A DNA stretch of 64,000 nt from the NCBI RefSeq assembly GCF_024679095.1, contig NC_066520.1, forward strand, positions 13,844,709 through 13,908,708, written 5' to 3'. This DNA is from Eriocheir sinensis (taxonomy: Eukaryota > Arthropoda > Malacostraca > Decapoda > Varunidae). The translations under genes were made by a program, and so were the position numbers. Under the pieces are notes generated by a model that was given only the letters and a program-made list of their open reading frames with translations, was not told the origin of the DNA and searched no databases. This document shows, piece after piece, positions 1 to 25,926 of this stretch; position 1 is the first letter of the stretch, and every line of letters begins with the position of its first letter.

Positions 1-286
1 AAATTATGGGCGTTTGGTTGTCCATTTTCACATAACTGACATTTCTGTGGTCACTGTCCAGGATACACACACACACAGACACACACACACACAGACACAC
101 ACACACACACACACGCCGGGCCCTCCTTCCCTCCTGTCCACCTCCCATTCTCCGAGCGTTTGCAGGTGTGAGGGCGGCGGCGCGGGGCTGTATGCTCGTC
201 ATGCAAAAACTGGTTCGATTACAATGTTCCGCGTTTCTTTCTGTTCCCTTCCTCCGCCTCAACGTGATGCAAGCGATCTGTTTCAG
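1..286. other. Cip4 intron end with (CA)n
   Basis: Intronic sequence before the first visible Cip4 exon; an interrupted CA microsatellite lies at 66-114. Nothing else seen. Confidence 0.6.
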
Positions 287-14669
<14,383 letters not shown>

Positions 14670-15909
14670 ACATTCCTGCTCCCTAGGACTACTGTTGATA
14701 GCACTAATGCCAGGCTGTTATGCATTTTTATATGAAATGTGAAGTTGAAAATTATGGACTGATAATGACTAGAGGTGTTGCTGGGCCCATGTGTTGTTTG
14801 TCATAATATTAAAATTATAATTATATCCTCCTTTGAAAGTGAAGCAGCTTGGTAGTTATGCATTTTAGGTATTATGCATCGTGGCACCTGAATGCTCACC
14901 CTTCACTGACGTACATTCAGCCATCCCAAAGCAAGACTCTCCTGGTGGAACGCCCTCTAGTGCTCAATATGACAGGATCCCTCCATCACTGTTTTCAGGA
15001 AGACATCATCACCTGTAGTATCAGTCCTCTTGCCTCATAACTACTAGTAGTGGCCATCTATAGCTTACAGATGTGTGCAGAGATAATGATGACTCCCTCA
15101 TAGCAAGGATTTGTCCCTGGATGGAAACCTTTTAGCTTAGGTTGATTTTTATTCCTTTTAAAGGTATGGACTCTTCAAGGATAGTACCATTGATTTTTTT
15201 TTTTTTATTTATTGATTTTTTTTTTTTTTTTTTGAGCCTTAATGCAGCAGTGAAATGTGTTGTTGTTTTCAGAAATGTTAATTTCTCACAGTCGGCACTT
15301 GCAGGATGGAGGTGGAGGGTGCAGTGTGGCAGCAGGTGGAACCCATTGTCTGTCTTGTCTCTCAGTGTTCTTCCATTGTAACGACAGTAACCCATTAATG
15401 TCGGTTTTGCACAAAATTTATCGAGTGTTTGGCATTAAGCTCTCACATAACATTGTTTACTTTCACCTGTTTTTATGCCCTTTTTGTGTTTCTTTGTCCA
15501 CCTGTAAGCTTGTCTGATGCCAGAAGCAGCAGGTACGGTGTGTTGGGAGGCAGGTGAGCCATGCCAGTGTGCACCTCCACCACTGTACAGCCAAACTTAA
15601 TGGACTGTATTCTTTAGCTGAATAACATGTGTGCTTGTTGGTGATCCTGCGGGGACACAACCCTGGTGTGCCATTGTCAGCCAGGTACATTGTGCTGCAT
15701 TCTGAAATTTCCATTGATAACATGCAAAAATTATTCAGTCTGGTGTTTGGTTTAGGGTATTCAATATCAAATTTTTAAATTTGCATTTAATGACATGATA
15801 ATTCAAACACAATTTGTCGTTTTACTTTTAGAAAAAATGCCTTATGCAGTGTAAAGAATATTTGCCCAAAACCTCATGTATAATGCTAATATTAATTACA
15901 GCTGCAGTG

Positions 15910-15973
<64 letters not shown>

Positions 15974-17645
15974 GAGAATAATGAAGTGAATCATCACCAT
16001 CACATTTTGTTTCTTACATTGAGTAATTTCTTAATGCTGCATTTTATGAGTGGTATTGTATTTTAAACCAATTATGAGAGAATGAGAGAGAGAGAGAGAA
16101 AGTGTGCGCTCACATGCGCAAGAGGGAGAGAGAGATAGAGGGAGAGTGGCACATAACGTTTTCTCTGCCCCTCTTTTTTTTTTTTATTATGGATGATGTC
16201 TGACCAAATGTCACAAAGTTTTATTATGATTTTATGGTAGTCCTGTATAGTGTTTTTACTGCATTGCCTGGGCCTCACGCGCTCAGGCACCCGCTGGCTT
16301 GCGAATAGCAGGGCTGGACTCATTGTGCACTTCTGTGAAGTGTGAGAATATTTGAAGGGTAATATCTCTTACCTGTGTGTAGAAAAGCTGATAATGCTCT
16401 TTGGGGTTACATCTTTTCATTGTCCGTCTCTGTATATTGTAACGGATATTTAGAAGCAACACAGACGATTGTCAAACGCCAAGTTGGGTATTAGTCAGGT
16501 AGAAAGGACTTGTCTGAGATAGCAGACATTTTTCAGGAGGAAACCTACTGTGATTTGTATTCTGTAAAGTTAGCATGGAAATATTAGGTTTGAAAGTGAC
16601 AATAATCAATGACCAACTTATTTCTAGTAAATCTTATAGCTAAATATTTGCTCATTGGTGTACAATTTACTAGTTAAAAACAGTCCACAGACAATAAGTA
16701 ATGACATGCATTAAATCAGTACATAACAATGTATCAGGAGTGTATGTTGTCATGTGACTTAGATTGCAGACATATTTTGGAGTTTCATCAGATTTTGGGA
16801 GGCATTCAAGGTACAGTTATTCTTTTACATCATAATAGAAAATACTTGCTGTTGAAACATTTGATCTATGAACTGATCAGCCACCATTACTTAGTAGTTT
16901 TGAATTGCTAAATGAGTCCTTTTTATATTGCTTATTCTCATGAGTCAGTGTTCCCTAACAGCAGTGCTATGACCATTGCTTCAAGGAGCAGTATCAGCAA
17001 CTTGTAACATTTATAGCCATTTTATATTATGAGTTTGTCACCTTGTTCATAGTAAATATACATACCTGTACACAAGATCAACTATTCCATTTCACCTTAG
17101 GTCCAAGAAACGGAGGATTATGTTTGAGTGTGAGCATTGTCTTGCTTCATGCGTAGTCACTACACTGCATGAGGAAAGTTATGTTCACACAACACAGGCT
17201 GTGGCTGCAGGTGTGGGCAGTCATCACAGGTGAGGCTGAAGTGGGTCCGATGCTGCTGCTGCTGCCAGGGCCTCAGCTGGCCAGGTGAAGCTTCCTGGCA
17301 CACCTGCCCGCCACACCTGAACAAGACGATTTGTCCAGCTATTGCATAAATACCTGGATACCCCCTACTATACTCTTTTTGGTAAACAGTTTAAGTGCAG
17401 ATTCTATATAATTACTCGTGTACATTTTACTTCTCTTTTGTACATATTTTTTGTATTATAGTATGTTTTTATAGAAGTCATAAGGAGATGCTTTTTCTTC
17501 TATATGCTTATCAGGGAATCATGAGACACTAGCAGATGATAATAACAATGCTTGGCTTCTTATGTCAGCTTTGTAGTTAATCCCTGGTAAATGATGTATT
17601 AATATTATTATGCCAATAATAAAAAAATGCAATGTCTTTTGAGTG
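14670..17645 (+). other. Cip4: Probable Cip4 3' UTR and flank, with two candidate polyadenylation signals
   Basis: AT-rich non-coding sequence after the Cip4 stop. ATTAAA at 14808-14813 would give a short 3' UTR of about 150 bases; AATAAA at 17618-17623 would give one of about 3 kb. It includes a T-rich tract (15196-15233), a (GT)n tract at 15915-15971 and a GA-rich patch at 16077-16145. No protein-like frame was seen. The choice of poly(A) site is inference. Confidence 0.35.
15915..15971. repeat. (GT)n microsatellite
   Basis: About 28 uninterrupted GT dinucleotides in the probable Cip4 3' UTR/flank. Confidence 0.95.
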
Positions 17646-18284
17646 AATTTTCATCCCACAGGTGAACCGTCATGCATTTTAGATGGTTTAATCATAAGGC
17701 CAAGTCCCGGGAAGAGGAGAAAATGTCATGTGGCCCAGTACATGTTTGTGTGACAACCCTCCCATCAGCCTGGCAAAGAAAGAAGTCTAATTATTGGATG
17801 TCTAAAAATTCCCAGGAACATTTACTGATTAACAACTGAAAGAGAAGATTTGATGCAAAATTTGGTTTAGGTATTACACTGAGTGTGACGAAGTTGGCAA
17901 GACCCAGTAAGGTAGCCTCAAGAGGAACTTTATTTCACTGGTAATCTTGCCAATACTTTCACGATAAATTACAGGTAAGAAGTCATTTTTCTCACTAGGT
18001 ATCAGTCAAGTATATGGTTCTGGGTAATGGGGATTATTTTAATGGCAGCCACTTTTCTTAATCTTATGTCATTTTTACTTCAGCCAATAATACCTTGCTT
18101 GCAGGAAATAAGGTGTAGGATACTGATTAACACTGAAGACTTTCCATTAAGTACATATTCATTAGAAAAGAAGTAGTAATGGTTTATTGAGTACATAGTA
18201 AAGTAAAAAAGTAAATTTTTAAAACGAATGTAAACAGAAAAGAAATTAAATTCACCTTCCTCTCCCCATCACACACGCACACAT
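17646..18284. other. Intergenic, no feature recognised
   Basis: Between the distal Cip4 poly(A) candidate and the SINE at 18285. AT-rich, no open frame or repeat that I can support. Confidence 0.5.
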
Positions 18285-18560
18285 GCTTGCCTTAAAACTG
18301 AGAGGTTCCAGGTTCAATTCTTGGGTGGAGAAGAGATGGATGGCCAGTCTCCTCTAATCTGTGGCCCTGTATACTGAGCAATGAATCGGTATTGGGTTTC
18401 AATCAGGAGTTGCGTCCCGCCACCTGGGTGTGTGTGGGTGTGAGGTGAGGTTCCACCCATACCCAAAGAATTGTCACTTGAGATACAAGCCCATTTGGGG
18501 AGAGTACTGCCTGGGATGCAACTGAAGTACTAACCCAATAAAATAAACTGTAAAGAAAAT
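18285..18560 (+). mobile_element. tRNA-derived SINE (degenerate)
   Basis: A B-box-like GGTTCAATTCTTGGG follows TTAAAACTGAGAGGTTCC. The body (GGAGAAGAGATGGATGG, then GTATTGGGTTTCAATCAGG) and an A-rich AATAAAATAAA end resemble widespread decapod tRNA-related SINEs. The A box is eroded. Confidence 0.5.
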
Positions 18561-18970
18561 ACAATGTGTCTACAAAAAAGAAAGAACGATCATCCCTGAA
18601 TCAAGAGCAATTTTAAGCATTTGGCTGTGCTGGCCGCCCGTCAGGGAATGAATGGTTGTGAATATTGGGGTTACTGAGACTTTGCTACGCTTGACCCTCA
18701 CCAGATGCAACACTTAATCTTCTGTATCAACATTGTTATATTGATAGTGGTATACTTGTACATATTACATAGTTCTCTTATTTCTGCAAACAATGTCAAC
18801 TCCTGTATTTTTTCTGCTTGACAGAAAACTGCTTTCAAAATTTAGTATTTCATAAGCCTGGGCATATAAAACATCTAAGTAAGGGATTTCGACATACAAA
18901 CATGGGAATCAGCAACCAAAAAATGTTCCATACAAAAGCAGTATAGCTTCCAATTGTGTTTGCATATAGA

Positions 18971-19688
18971 AGGGGTTCCCAAACCAGGGGTCGGGACCCC
19001 AAGTGGGGTCGGAATGCTCATTATGTGGGGTCATAAAGAGGTCATGGGGTCGGTGGGGTCACTGAGGTACCCCCAATTAAGGCCTGGGGGTACGAAATAT
19101 CCAAGCAGGGATTACGGGACCATGACAAATTCAGTGCTGTATAGTACTTTCATTGAGAAAAAATAACAAGTCAAATAATTGCTTCAAGCACCCTTACACG
19201 AGCCACGACTGACCGTTGAATCACCCCTCTCCTTCACTCCCTTACTACCCTCCCCGCTCTTACATCCTCGTGCAATTCGCGTAATCAAAATTTTGTTTTA
19301 TCTCCCTATTTACTAATTTATTCCAAAAATTTCACATCCTCATTATCGTCAGCAACCGTAAAACTTTGGTATATATGCAAAAAGAATCCTCACTTCCATG
19401 GTTTTTGACAATTGATTAAATTAAATTCACATAACAAATCAACCTCTGTGCAGGAGAAGGCTGAGAGCGCTCACTTGTGCTTCCACCCCCGCTCCCTCAG
19501 GTAAGTTCCTGTGAACCGCAATTTTATGTGGCGTTTTAGTGTGGTAAGATGGTGCAATGGTATGATATTGTGCAGCAAAGGAGGTATCACAATGGGAAGA
19601 GAAGTGATGATGTTGCATTACTCTTTTGAAAATATTTTATTTAAATTGCTGATTAATAACATTAATTGAAATATATATTTAGTAATAC

Positions 19689-19724
<36 letters not shown>

Positions 19725-19788
19725 GGGTCGCACTGAACAATTAAAAGTGCTGAATGGGGTCGTGCTAGGAAAAGCTTGGGAACCCCTG
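18971..19788. mobile_element. hAT-like non-autonomous element
   Basis: Left end AGGGGTTCCCAAAC and right end CTTGGGAACCCCTG are inverted repeats of the hAT type; both ends are followed internally by GGGTCG-type sequence. About 820 bp. No convincing transposase frame. A (CA)n tract sits at 19691-19720. Target duplication not recognised. Confidence 0.55.
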
Positions 19789-20024
19789 GACCATTTTGTA
19801 TTTCATTTGAAAGTATATCTAAAGAAATTACTCGTGTAAGAACTTTTGGCCAAATTTGAATACTTTGACCACTATAAATTTGTCGGGCTGTCCAGCAGGG
19901 GAGACGAGCTAGAGACAACAGAACTGTGCATTTTGATCATGGACAATGGTGGCACTACAGATGTTACTGAGACATACATTCCCACACTTGTATTTAAAAA
20001 AAATAATTAGTGTCCAACAGTGGA

Positions 20025-20248
20025 CTAGACGTCGGTGAAGATGGCCCCGGGCAGCATCCAGTACTGTTCCTCGAAGGTCTGGGGTTTGATGGAAGGTGTG
20101 CTGCCTTTCCTGGTGAAGGACCTGGCCTGGCCCGTGACCGGGTGAAAGTTGAGAACCTGCACCGGGTTTGGCTCCTGTGTGATGGGCCTCCCCTGGGGGA
20201 TGGTCGCCACTTTGCTTCTCTGGGCATCACTGGGGGATGATGCAGCCA
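20025..20248 (-). CDS. Terminal coding exon of the unrecognised 97-aa gene
   Basis: 224 bases, entered in phase 1 after a pyrimidine-containing acceptor (TATCTTTCTCACCAG). Encodes the last 73 residues with an aromatic and proline-rich C-terminus (YWMLPGAIF). The same interval is open on the plus strand, but only the minus frame is flanked by matching splice sites. Confidence 0.7.
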
Positions 20249-20816
20249 CTGGTGAGAAAGATATAATTAATATTAGGATGTGTAGCCTGAGCTCATCACT
20301 GAGCTGTTTGACCTGAATATGTAAGTAACTCAAATAGATCTTTCAGGAGATACTGAGGTTTGTGCACCAGGCCAAGTTCATCACTGTACGTACCACTCTA
20401 CACATCCATGCCTTGATATTTCTCTCATTTCTTAATAAAACAACTGGTGGCAAAACAATATATAGTATTAACAGTTTCACAGCAATATTTTTGGCAACTC
20501 GACATGACTCAACAGAAAAAAAGATCTATGCAAGAATTCCAACTCGTCTTAGTGGAAAAGATTGCAAAGAAATGTTTTACCAGGATCTTAATTTTGTCAG
20601 AATTTTTTTGAGAGGTTAGAGGGCATCATAAGTTCATGAGCTGGGGGGGAGGTGGCGAGCGAAGTGAGCATGCGCAGGAGGGGGATTTTTTTTGAATAAG
20701 CACTTTTAGGGGTATTTTTTGGTCGTTATAGAAAACATCGGGGGCTATAGCCCCCTAGCCCCCCCCAGAAATTACAGTCCTGTGTAGAAAAAAGTAAGGA
20801 CAAAAGAATCATGTAT

Positions 20817-20879
<63 letters not shown>

Positions 20880-22276
20880 CCACACACACGCACACATGAT
20901 GTCTTGATGCTTCTCTTCCGGTCGATGTGTGCCCTGAATTATTGTGCCATGGAGGCACTTACAGCACCGCCCGGCGTGCGGCGAGGCGCGGCCGACGCAA
21001 CTCACACAGAACACTCCCGCACGTCAGTGTTGTAGCCGTGATTAGCAATGACTGATTGACTTGTACTAGAAGAAGCAACGCACCGAGCCACACCGCAGAG
21101 GAAAAAAAAAAAAAAAAACGTTACCGACATGATGTTTGACGTAACACATTATACGTTTTGAAAATAAACCATTAAATTAAAAAAAAAAGGCAGACGGAAG
21201 CAATCCCTTCTGACGGGTCCTGGTCGTTTCAAAGAAGTATTTATCAAAACAAATAATCGCGGAATAGTAATTACTTTAAACAAATATTCAATAAGAAGTC
21301 TCAGAAAACAATTAGGGAAAAGTTAATGCCATAGCAACCTGGAAGTTGTCAGTATCCGTTTGTTATTAGGGGAATGCGAGAGTGGGTTGAGGGCCAGCAG
21401 AGGGACAGGCAAACGTGCTACTCGGCAGGTCAGTTATTGATTAGTGTTCCTTCAAAGAGATTACACGAACACTCAGACCGTCAACAGTAATACTCATCTA
21501 ACTAAGCACGGGTGGAAGTGGCTTGAGGGAAGAAGGAGCGTATCAAACAGAATAAGGAAGAGAGTTATTACCAGACTATATATAGCCTTCTTGATTATTG
21601 TGTTCCCAGCAGACCGATCTATCTATCTATTTATCTATTTATCTATCTATGTATCTATCAGCAGGCCGATCGCCGTGGGAAGGTAGAGGCAAACTTTCAA
21701 TGGATTATTGATCATGTCTGCCTGTCTCCCCGTGCCCGACTCCGACCACCAATATAACCCGACGCAATGGAATAGATTGAATAACACGAGAATAGTCACT
21801 ATATTGCTACTACTCCTGCGTCTCCTGTTACTGTTATCACTAATGCGTTCTGAGAATGACCTCCATCCATTAAAAGATGTTGTAAAAAGCTTATTCTGCC
21901 TCTCTTAAAATTTCATTGGCCTCGGTCATAACAACAATAGCTTACACACACACACACCTCTTCGTGGCGCAACTGGTAGAGCGCTGCGCTGCCAGGCGTC
22001 TCGGTCTGACAGGGCGGCGGTTCGAGCCCGCTCAGGCCGGATTCTTTCAGTTGACTAGGAGAGGTTACTGTCCCCCCTTGAGCAAGGGGATATCCCGTAC
22101 CTGCTGGCGATTACGAGTCCAACTTGCGATCAGGCCGTGGTGAATTACACACACACACGTTACACACTTCCGCCTCATGAAATATGTATCTACTGACTCT
22201 GCTCATTACTGTTCCCTTCATCACATAATTAACAATAAAAGATGCCGGTCGATGAACATGAGTAGATGGCTATTGT

Positions 22277-22311
<35 letters not shown>

Positions 22312-22482
22312 TAGCGTAAAGTCCAATACGTGACATTTCTGCAACGTTCATTAACAAATAAGGCGACCTGGCTTCTATAATATTCATGGGACTCGAACCC
22401 TTGCTCACACCTGCGTTCCCTTATACTCCCACGTGACACCTGCCGCGCGTGAGTCGATACACCTGTCTTATTGGTGACGTCA

Positions 22483-22532
<50 letters not shown>

Positions 22533-24217
22533 ACTCTCCCGAAGGTAAACAGTAGTCTGACAGGTCGGTGGTGGTGGTAGTGGTGGTGACGTAGGGGGTC
22601 ATGTTGGTTTTTATATAAGAGGTGAATGTTAAGGAGGGTGAGGAGGAGAGACTGGTTTTAGTGGTAATAGTAGATAGGGGGAATGGTGGTGATGGTAGTG
22701 GTGGAGGGGAAGGAGGGTAATGATGGTGGTGGTGGAGGGGGAAGGAGGGTAACGATGGTGGTGGTGGAGGGGGAAGGAGGGTAAAGATGGTGGTAGTGGA
22801 GGGGGAAGGAGGGTAACGATGGTGGCAGTGGAGGGGGAAGGAGGGTAACGATGGTGGTAGTGGAGGGGAAGGAGGTAACGATGGTGGTGGTGGAGTGGGA
22901 AGGAGGGTAATGATGGTGGTGGTTGAGGGGGAAGGAGGGTAATGATGGTGGTGGTGGAGGGGGAAGGAGGGTAATGATGGTGGTGGTGGAGGGGGAAGGA
23001 GGGTAATGATGGTGGTGGGGGAAGTAGGGTAATGATGGTGTTTGTGGAGGGGGAAGGAGGGTAATGATGGTGGTGGTGGAGGGGGAAGGAGGGTAACGAT
23101 GGTGGTGGTGGAGGGGGAAGGAGGGTAACGATGGTGGAGGGGAAGGAGGGTAATGGTGGCAGTGGAGGGGGAAGGAGGGTAACGATGGTGGTGGTGGAGG
23201 GGGAAGGAGGGTAACGATGGTGGTGGTGGAGGGGGAAGGAGGGTAATGATGGTGGTGGTGGAGGGGGAAGGAGGGTAACGATGGTGGTGGTGGAGGGGGA
23301 AGGAGGGTAATGATGGTGGTGGTGGAGGGGGAAGGAGGGTAATTATGGTGGTGGTGGAGGGGAAGGAGGGTAACGATGGTGGTGGTGGAGGGGAAGGAGA
23401 GGGTAATGGTGGTGGTGGTGGAGGGGGAAGGAGGATAATGATGGTGGTGGTGGAGGGGGAAGGAGGGTAACGATGGTGGTGGTGGAGGGGGAAGGAGGGT
23501 AACGATGGTGGTGGTGGAGGGGGAAGGAGGGTAACGATGGTGGTAGTGGAGGGGGAAGGAGGGTAACGATGGTGGTGGTGGAGGGGGAAGGAGGGTAACG
23601 ATGGTGGTGGTGGAGGGGGAAGGAGGGTAATGATGGTGGTGGTGGAGGCGGTGGTGTTAAGTTTTGGTGATATACGAGCATAGGCTACACGAGAATAAGG
23701 AAACGGAAAGGAGGCTAGCTACTTAAATAACACACGACAGCTACTGAAGGTGGAAGGGAGGTGAGGGGGAAGGGGAAGTGGTTGGTGGAAGATGGGGGCA
23801 TTGTGTTGGTAATGGTTGATGGAGCTGGTAGTGCTGTTGTTGGTGGTAGTGGTTGAGTGGTAGAAGATCCCCCTTTGTGTTGGTGATGGTAGTGGTCGGG
23901 ACTTGAGAGAGCTGGTAGTGGTGGTGAGACGACAGGCAAGTGATGATGATGGTTGAGTGGCAGTGAAAAAAATAAAAAAAAATAAAAAAAATTCCGTCTC
24001 TTCACCGAACTTCACCATCTATCAAGGGAAGCACCAGGGCGCAGCGCGGGCTTAGCAAGACTGGGATATCAATACACTCTGACCAAGATTGATTATCCTT
24101 CCGGTATTCGGTATCTTCTGCATCATTTTTCACAAGAGCAGCGTTTTTCACGATGACAACCTGAAAGCGTGTGGGCCTGAATAAAAAAAAATTTAGGAGA
24201 ATGTGTAGTCGTAGCTC

Positions 24218-24257
<40 letters not shown>

Positions 24258-25759
24258 GGAAGGAAAGGGAAATCTAGACGTAATAGATGATAAGGTGTTA
24301 TGTATAGATTTAGTGCTAAGTAGTATTATTGATATGGTTAGATGCCACAGTCATAAGCGAACAGAGTTGGGGCTAATGACCTACAAGCTATGGAGGCCTC
24401 CATGTTTATGTGTCGGGAAAATAAACATGGGTGGAGGTATCTTTTATGTAGTAGAAAAAAGAAGTAGTAGTAGTAGTAGTTCAAGGTCCTACACACTGGA
24501 GTGACTAGACTCACCAGGCGGGGTCACCGTGAGCCCGACGGTGGCGATGCTGTGCTGAGACGAGGTGAAGTAGTCCTGTCGAGGAGAGAGACGGAAGATT
24601 AGTGTTGATGTTGACTGCAGTAGTAGTAGTAGTAGTAGTAGTAGTAGAACCTGCTGCAGAATACTTTGAAAATCGTACATTCAAAACTGTCTTCACTGAA
24701 TTCGAGAAAAGTATAAGAAAAGTGCGTATTGTGCTGCGTCTGAATAAAGGACACTTCACCGCCTCTTCCTGCCCAACGGAAAATATTACCGTAAAGGTCT
24801 TTTGTTGCGTACAGTGACGTCGAGCCACTTCCTCGGATGCTAATGATATAATCTTTGCTGCCAAGGCCGCTGCTCAGTTATCACGCTCTCGATGTATTTT
24901 ACGAACCGCCACAAAGAATGAAAGGCACGGCCATTGACTGGAGGTAACGACAGGGTGTGTGGAAGTTTAAGTGTTGCTTTTGACACGAAACTCAGAGGAT
25001 TACTTCGATATATATCATACCAGTATAGAATCAGTTTAGTGTTTTATCAGATAGTTCATATGGAAATCGACCAAAATCTTTATTTTAGTGGGGATCCGAG
25101 GTAATGAATAAAAAAAGTGCTTTCCTTTAAATTGTCACAGCACAGATGGAACACTCTAGTTAATTTATGCATTGTAAATTATTATGTTACCACTGTTACC
25201 TTAAGCCCCGTTCACACTGTGCCGACTTTGGGCCACGACAATCCAGCGACTTTTCCATTTGACAAGTTGGTTCCCACAATCCAAGAAGGGGGGGAGGTTT
25301 TAACTCATATCTTCCCTCTGCACCTCACCACACGGCTGCTTGGACACGTATGTTATCAGAATGAAGCCTTGCAATTTTCATGTCCATCATCACCTTGGGA
25401 CCGATCCTGGCAACACGCAGTATAGAATAACAGCGAAAACTCTCCACTGGGCCATTTTTTGCCTTGCTCTACATTATTTAGTCTTAGGCAGAAAGACGAA
25501 GGAACACGCAGGGCTTGTTCGCAAATGTGTACGCACCGGACTTACGCAAGAAAAACAATACGAAAATTTGTCAAAAAATAGTTACATCATCAGTCTCTAG
25601 TTTGACAATATTTACTTTTTATTGCACCATCACATTTTTTTTTCTTTCTAGGATTACTGATTGAAACAGTGCGTATACAAAATGGCAAACACGCCCTCCA
25701 TTTCCTCACGGTCGCTCCAACATGTCACGGAGCACAGGTAACACGCCCACCTGAGCCAT
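20025..25759 (-). CDS. Unrecognised 97-aa protein, three exons
   Basis: Minus-strand coding exons 25751-25759 (ATGGCTCAG, donor GTGGGC), 24515-24575 (acceptor CTCGACAG, donor G|GTGAGT) and 20025-20248 (acceptor CTCACCAG, TAG at 20025-20027) join in frame to 97 residues. The product starts MAQDYFTSSQHSIATVG, has a Thr/Pro/Ala/Ser stretch, then NPVQVLNFHPVTGQ, SFTRKGSTPSIKP, and ends EEQYWMLPGAIFTDV. It is basic in the middle and has no signal peptide, membrane segment or obvious domain. I do not recognise the family. Exons 2 and 3 are well supported: good splice sites, matching phase 1, one open frame. Exon 1 supplies only three codons and is less certain. A small soluble adaptor or structural protein is possible, but no function is assigned. 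Confidence 0.6.
20640..20877. repeat. Palindrome-bearing repeat and (GA)n microsatellite
   Basis: 20740-20755 is a perfect 16-bp palindrome (GGGGGCTATAGCCCCC) followed by TAGCCCCCC; (GA)n occupies 20820-20877. Lies in intron 2 of the 97-aa gene. Confidence 0.75.
21942..22158 (+). mobile_element. tRNA-derived SINE with target-site duplication
   Basis: Body 21958-22144 begins with an A box (TGGCGCAACTGG) and B box (GGTTCGAGCCC). It is flanked by TTACACACACACAC direct repeats (21942-21957 and 22145-22158), so it jumped into a CA tract. The cloverleaf is imperfect and the body extends about 110 bases past the B box, which argues for a SINE over a functional tRNA gene. Confidence 0.7.
22488..22531. 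repeat. (GT)n microsatellite
   Basis: Preceded directly by a perfect CRE palindrome TGACGTCA (22475-22482), which may be chance. Confidence 0.9.
22560..23660 (+). repeat. G-rich minisatellite, about 32-bp unit
   Basis: About 33 copies of GGTGGTGGTGGAGGGGGAAG followed by GAGGGTAACGAT, with AAC/AAT and length variants. It lies in intron 2 of the minus-strand gene, so the pre-mRNA would be C-rich. Long open frames in it are repeat artefacts. Confidence 0.95.
24211..24256. repeat. (AGT)n microsatellite
   Basis: TAG/AGT trinucleotides; smaller copies at 24462-24480 and 24618-24646 flank the internal exon of the 97-aa gene. Confidence 0.9.
24515..24575 (-). CDS. Internal exon of the unrecognised 97-aa gene
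   Basis: 61 bases, CGACAG|GAC to CCTG|GTGAGT, encoding DYFTSSQHSIATVGLTVTPP. The acceptor has a long pyrimidine tract (CTTCCGTCTCTCTCCTCGACAG). Phase fits the downstream exon exactly. Confidence 0.72.
24576..25750 (-). other. Intron 1 of the 97-aa gene
   Basis: 1.2 kb. AGCCCCGTTCACACTGTGCC near 25204 resembles a Harbinger-type terminal sequence, but no matching inverted end is visible. Otherwise nothing recognised. Confidence 0.4.
25751..25759 (-). CDS. Putative first coding exon (MAQ) of the 97-aa gene
   Basis: ATG GCT CAG followed by donor GTGGGC; G at +4 but C at -3, so the start context is moderate. Phase 0 joins directly to the GAC of the next exon. Chosen as the nearest in-phase ATG plus donor upstream; another upstream exon could replace it. 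Confidence 0.45.
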
Positions 25760-25788
25760 GGGTGTGACTCCTTCACGGCCTCAGGTTA

Positions 25789-25926
25789 ATGTAACAATGC
25801 CATCACGCCTCCTTCGCCTCGCCCTCCGCACATCCTCCCTGGTGTTGTAGATCCAGACCTCCAGCGCCTCCACCAGCACCTCCACCTCATCTACTAACAC
25901 CTCGTACACTGAGTAACTCTACCCGA
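25789..25926 (-). other. Open 45-codon minus-strand frame upstream of the 97-aa gene
   Basis: The frame runs from just after a TAG to a TGA and reads like protein: EVLVEALEVWIYNTRED, an Arg-rich stretch, then DGIVTLT. There is an AG acceptor (TTACTCAG) near its start and no ATG. It ends about 30 bases before the proposed MAQ start on the same strand. It could be 5' UTR of that gene, the last exon of another gene, or chance. No other frame is open across it. Confidence 0.3.

Noticed and set aside
21958..22040. Functional tRNA gene
   Set aside because: A and B boxes are good, but stems pair poorly and the unit continues into a SINE body with target duplications.
22375..22460. tRNA-like B box on the minus strand (GGGTTCGAGTCC)
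   Set aside because: No A box at suitable distance and no acceptor stem.
25204..25420. Second Harbinger-type MITE starting AGCCCCGTTCACACTGTG
   Set aside because: No inverted partner end could be found nearby.
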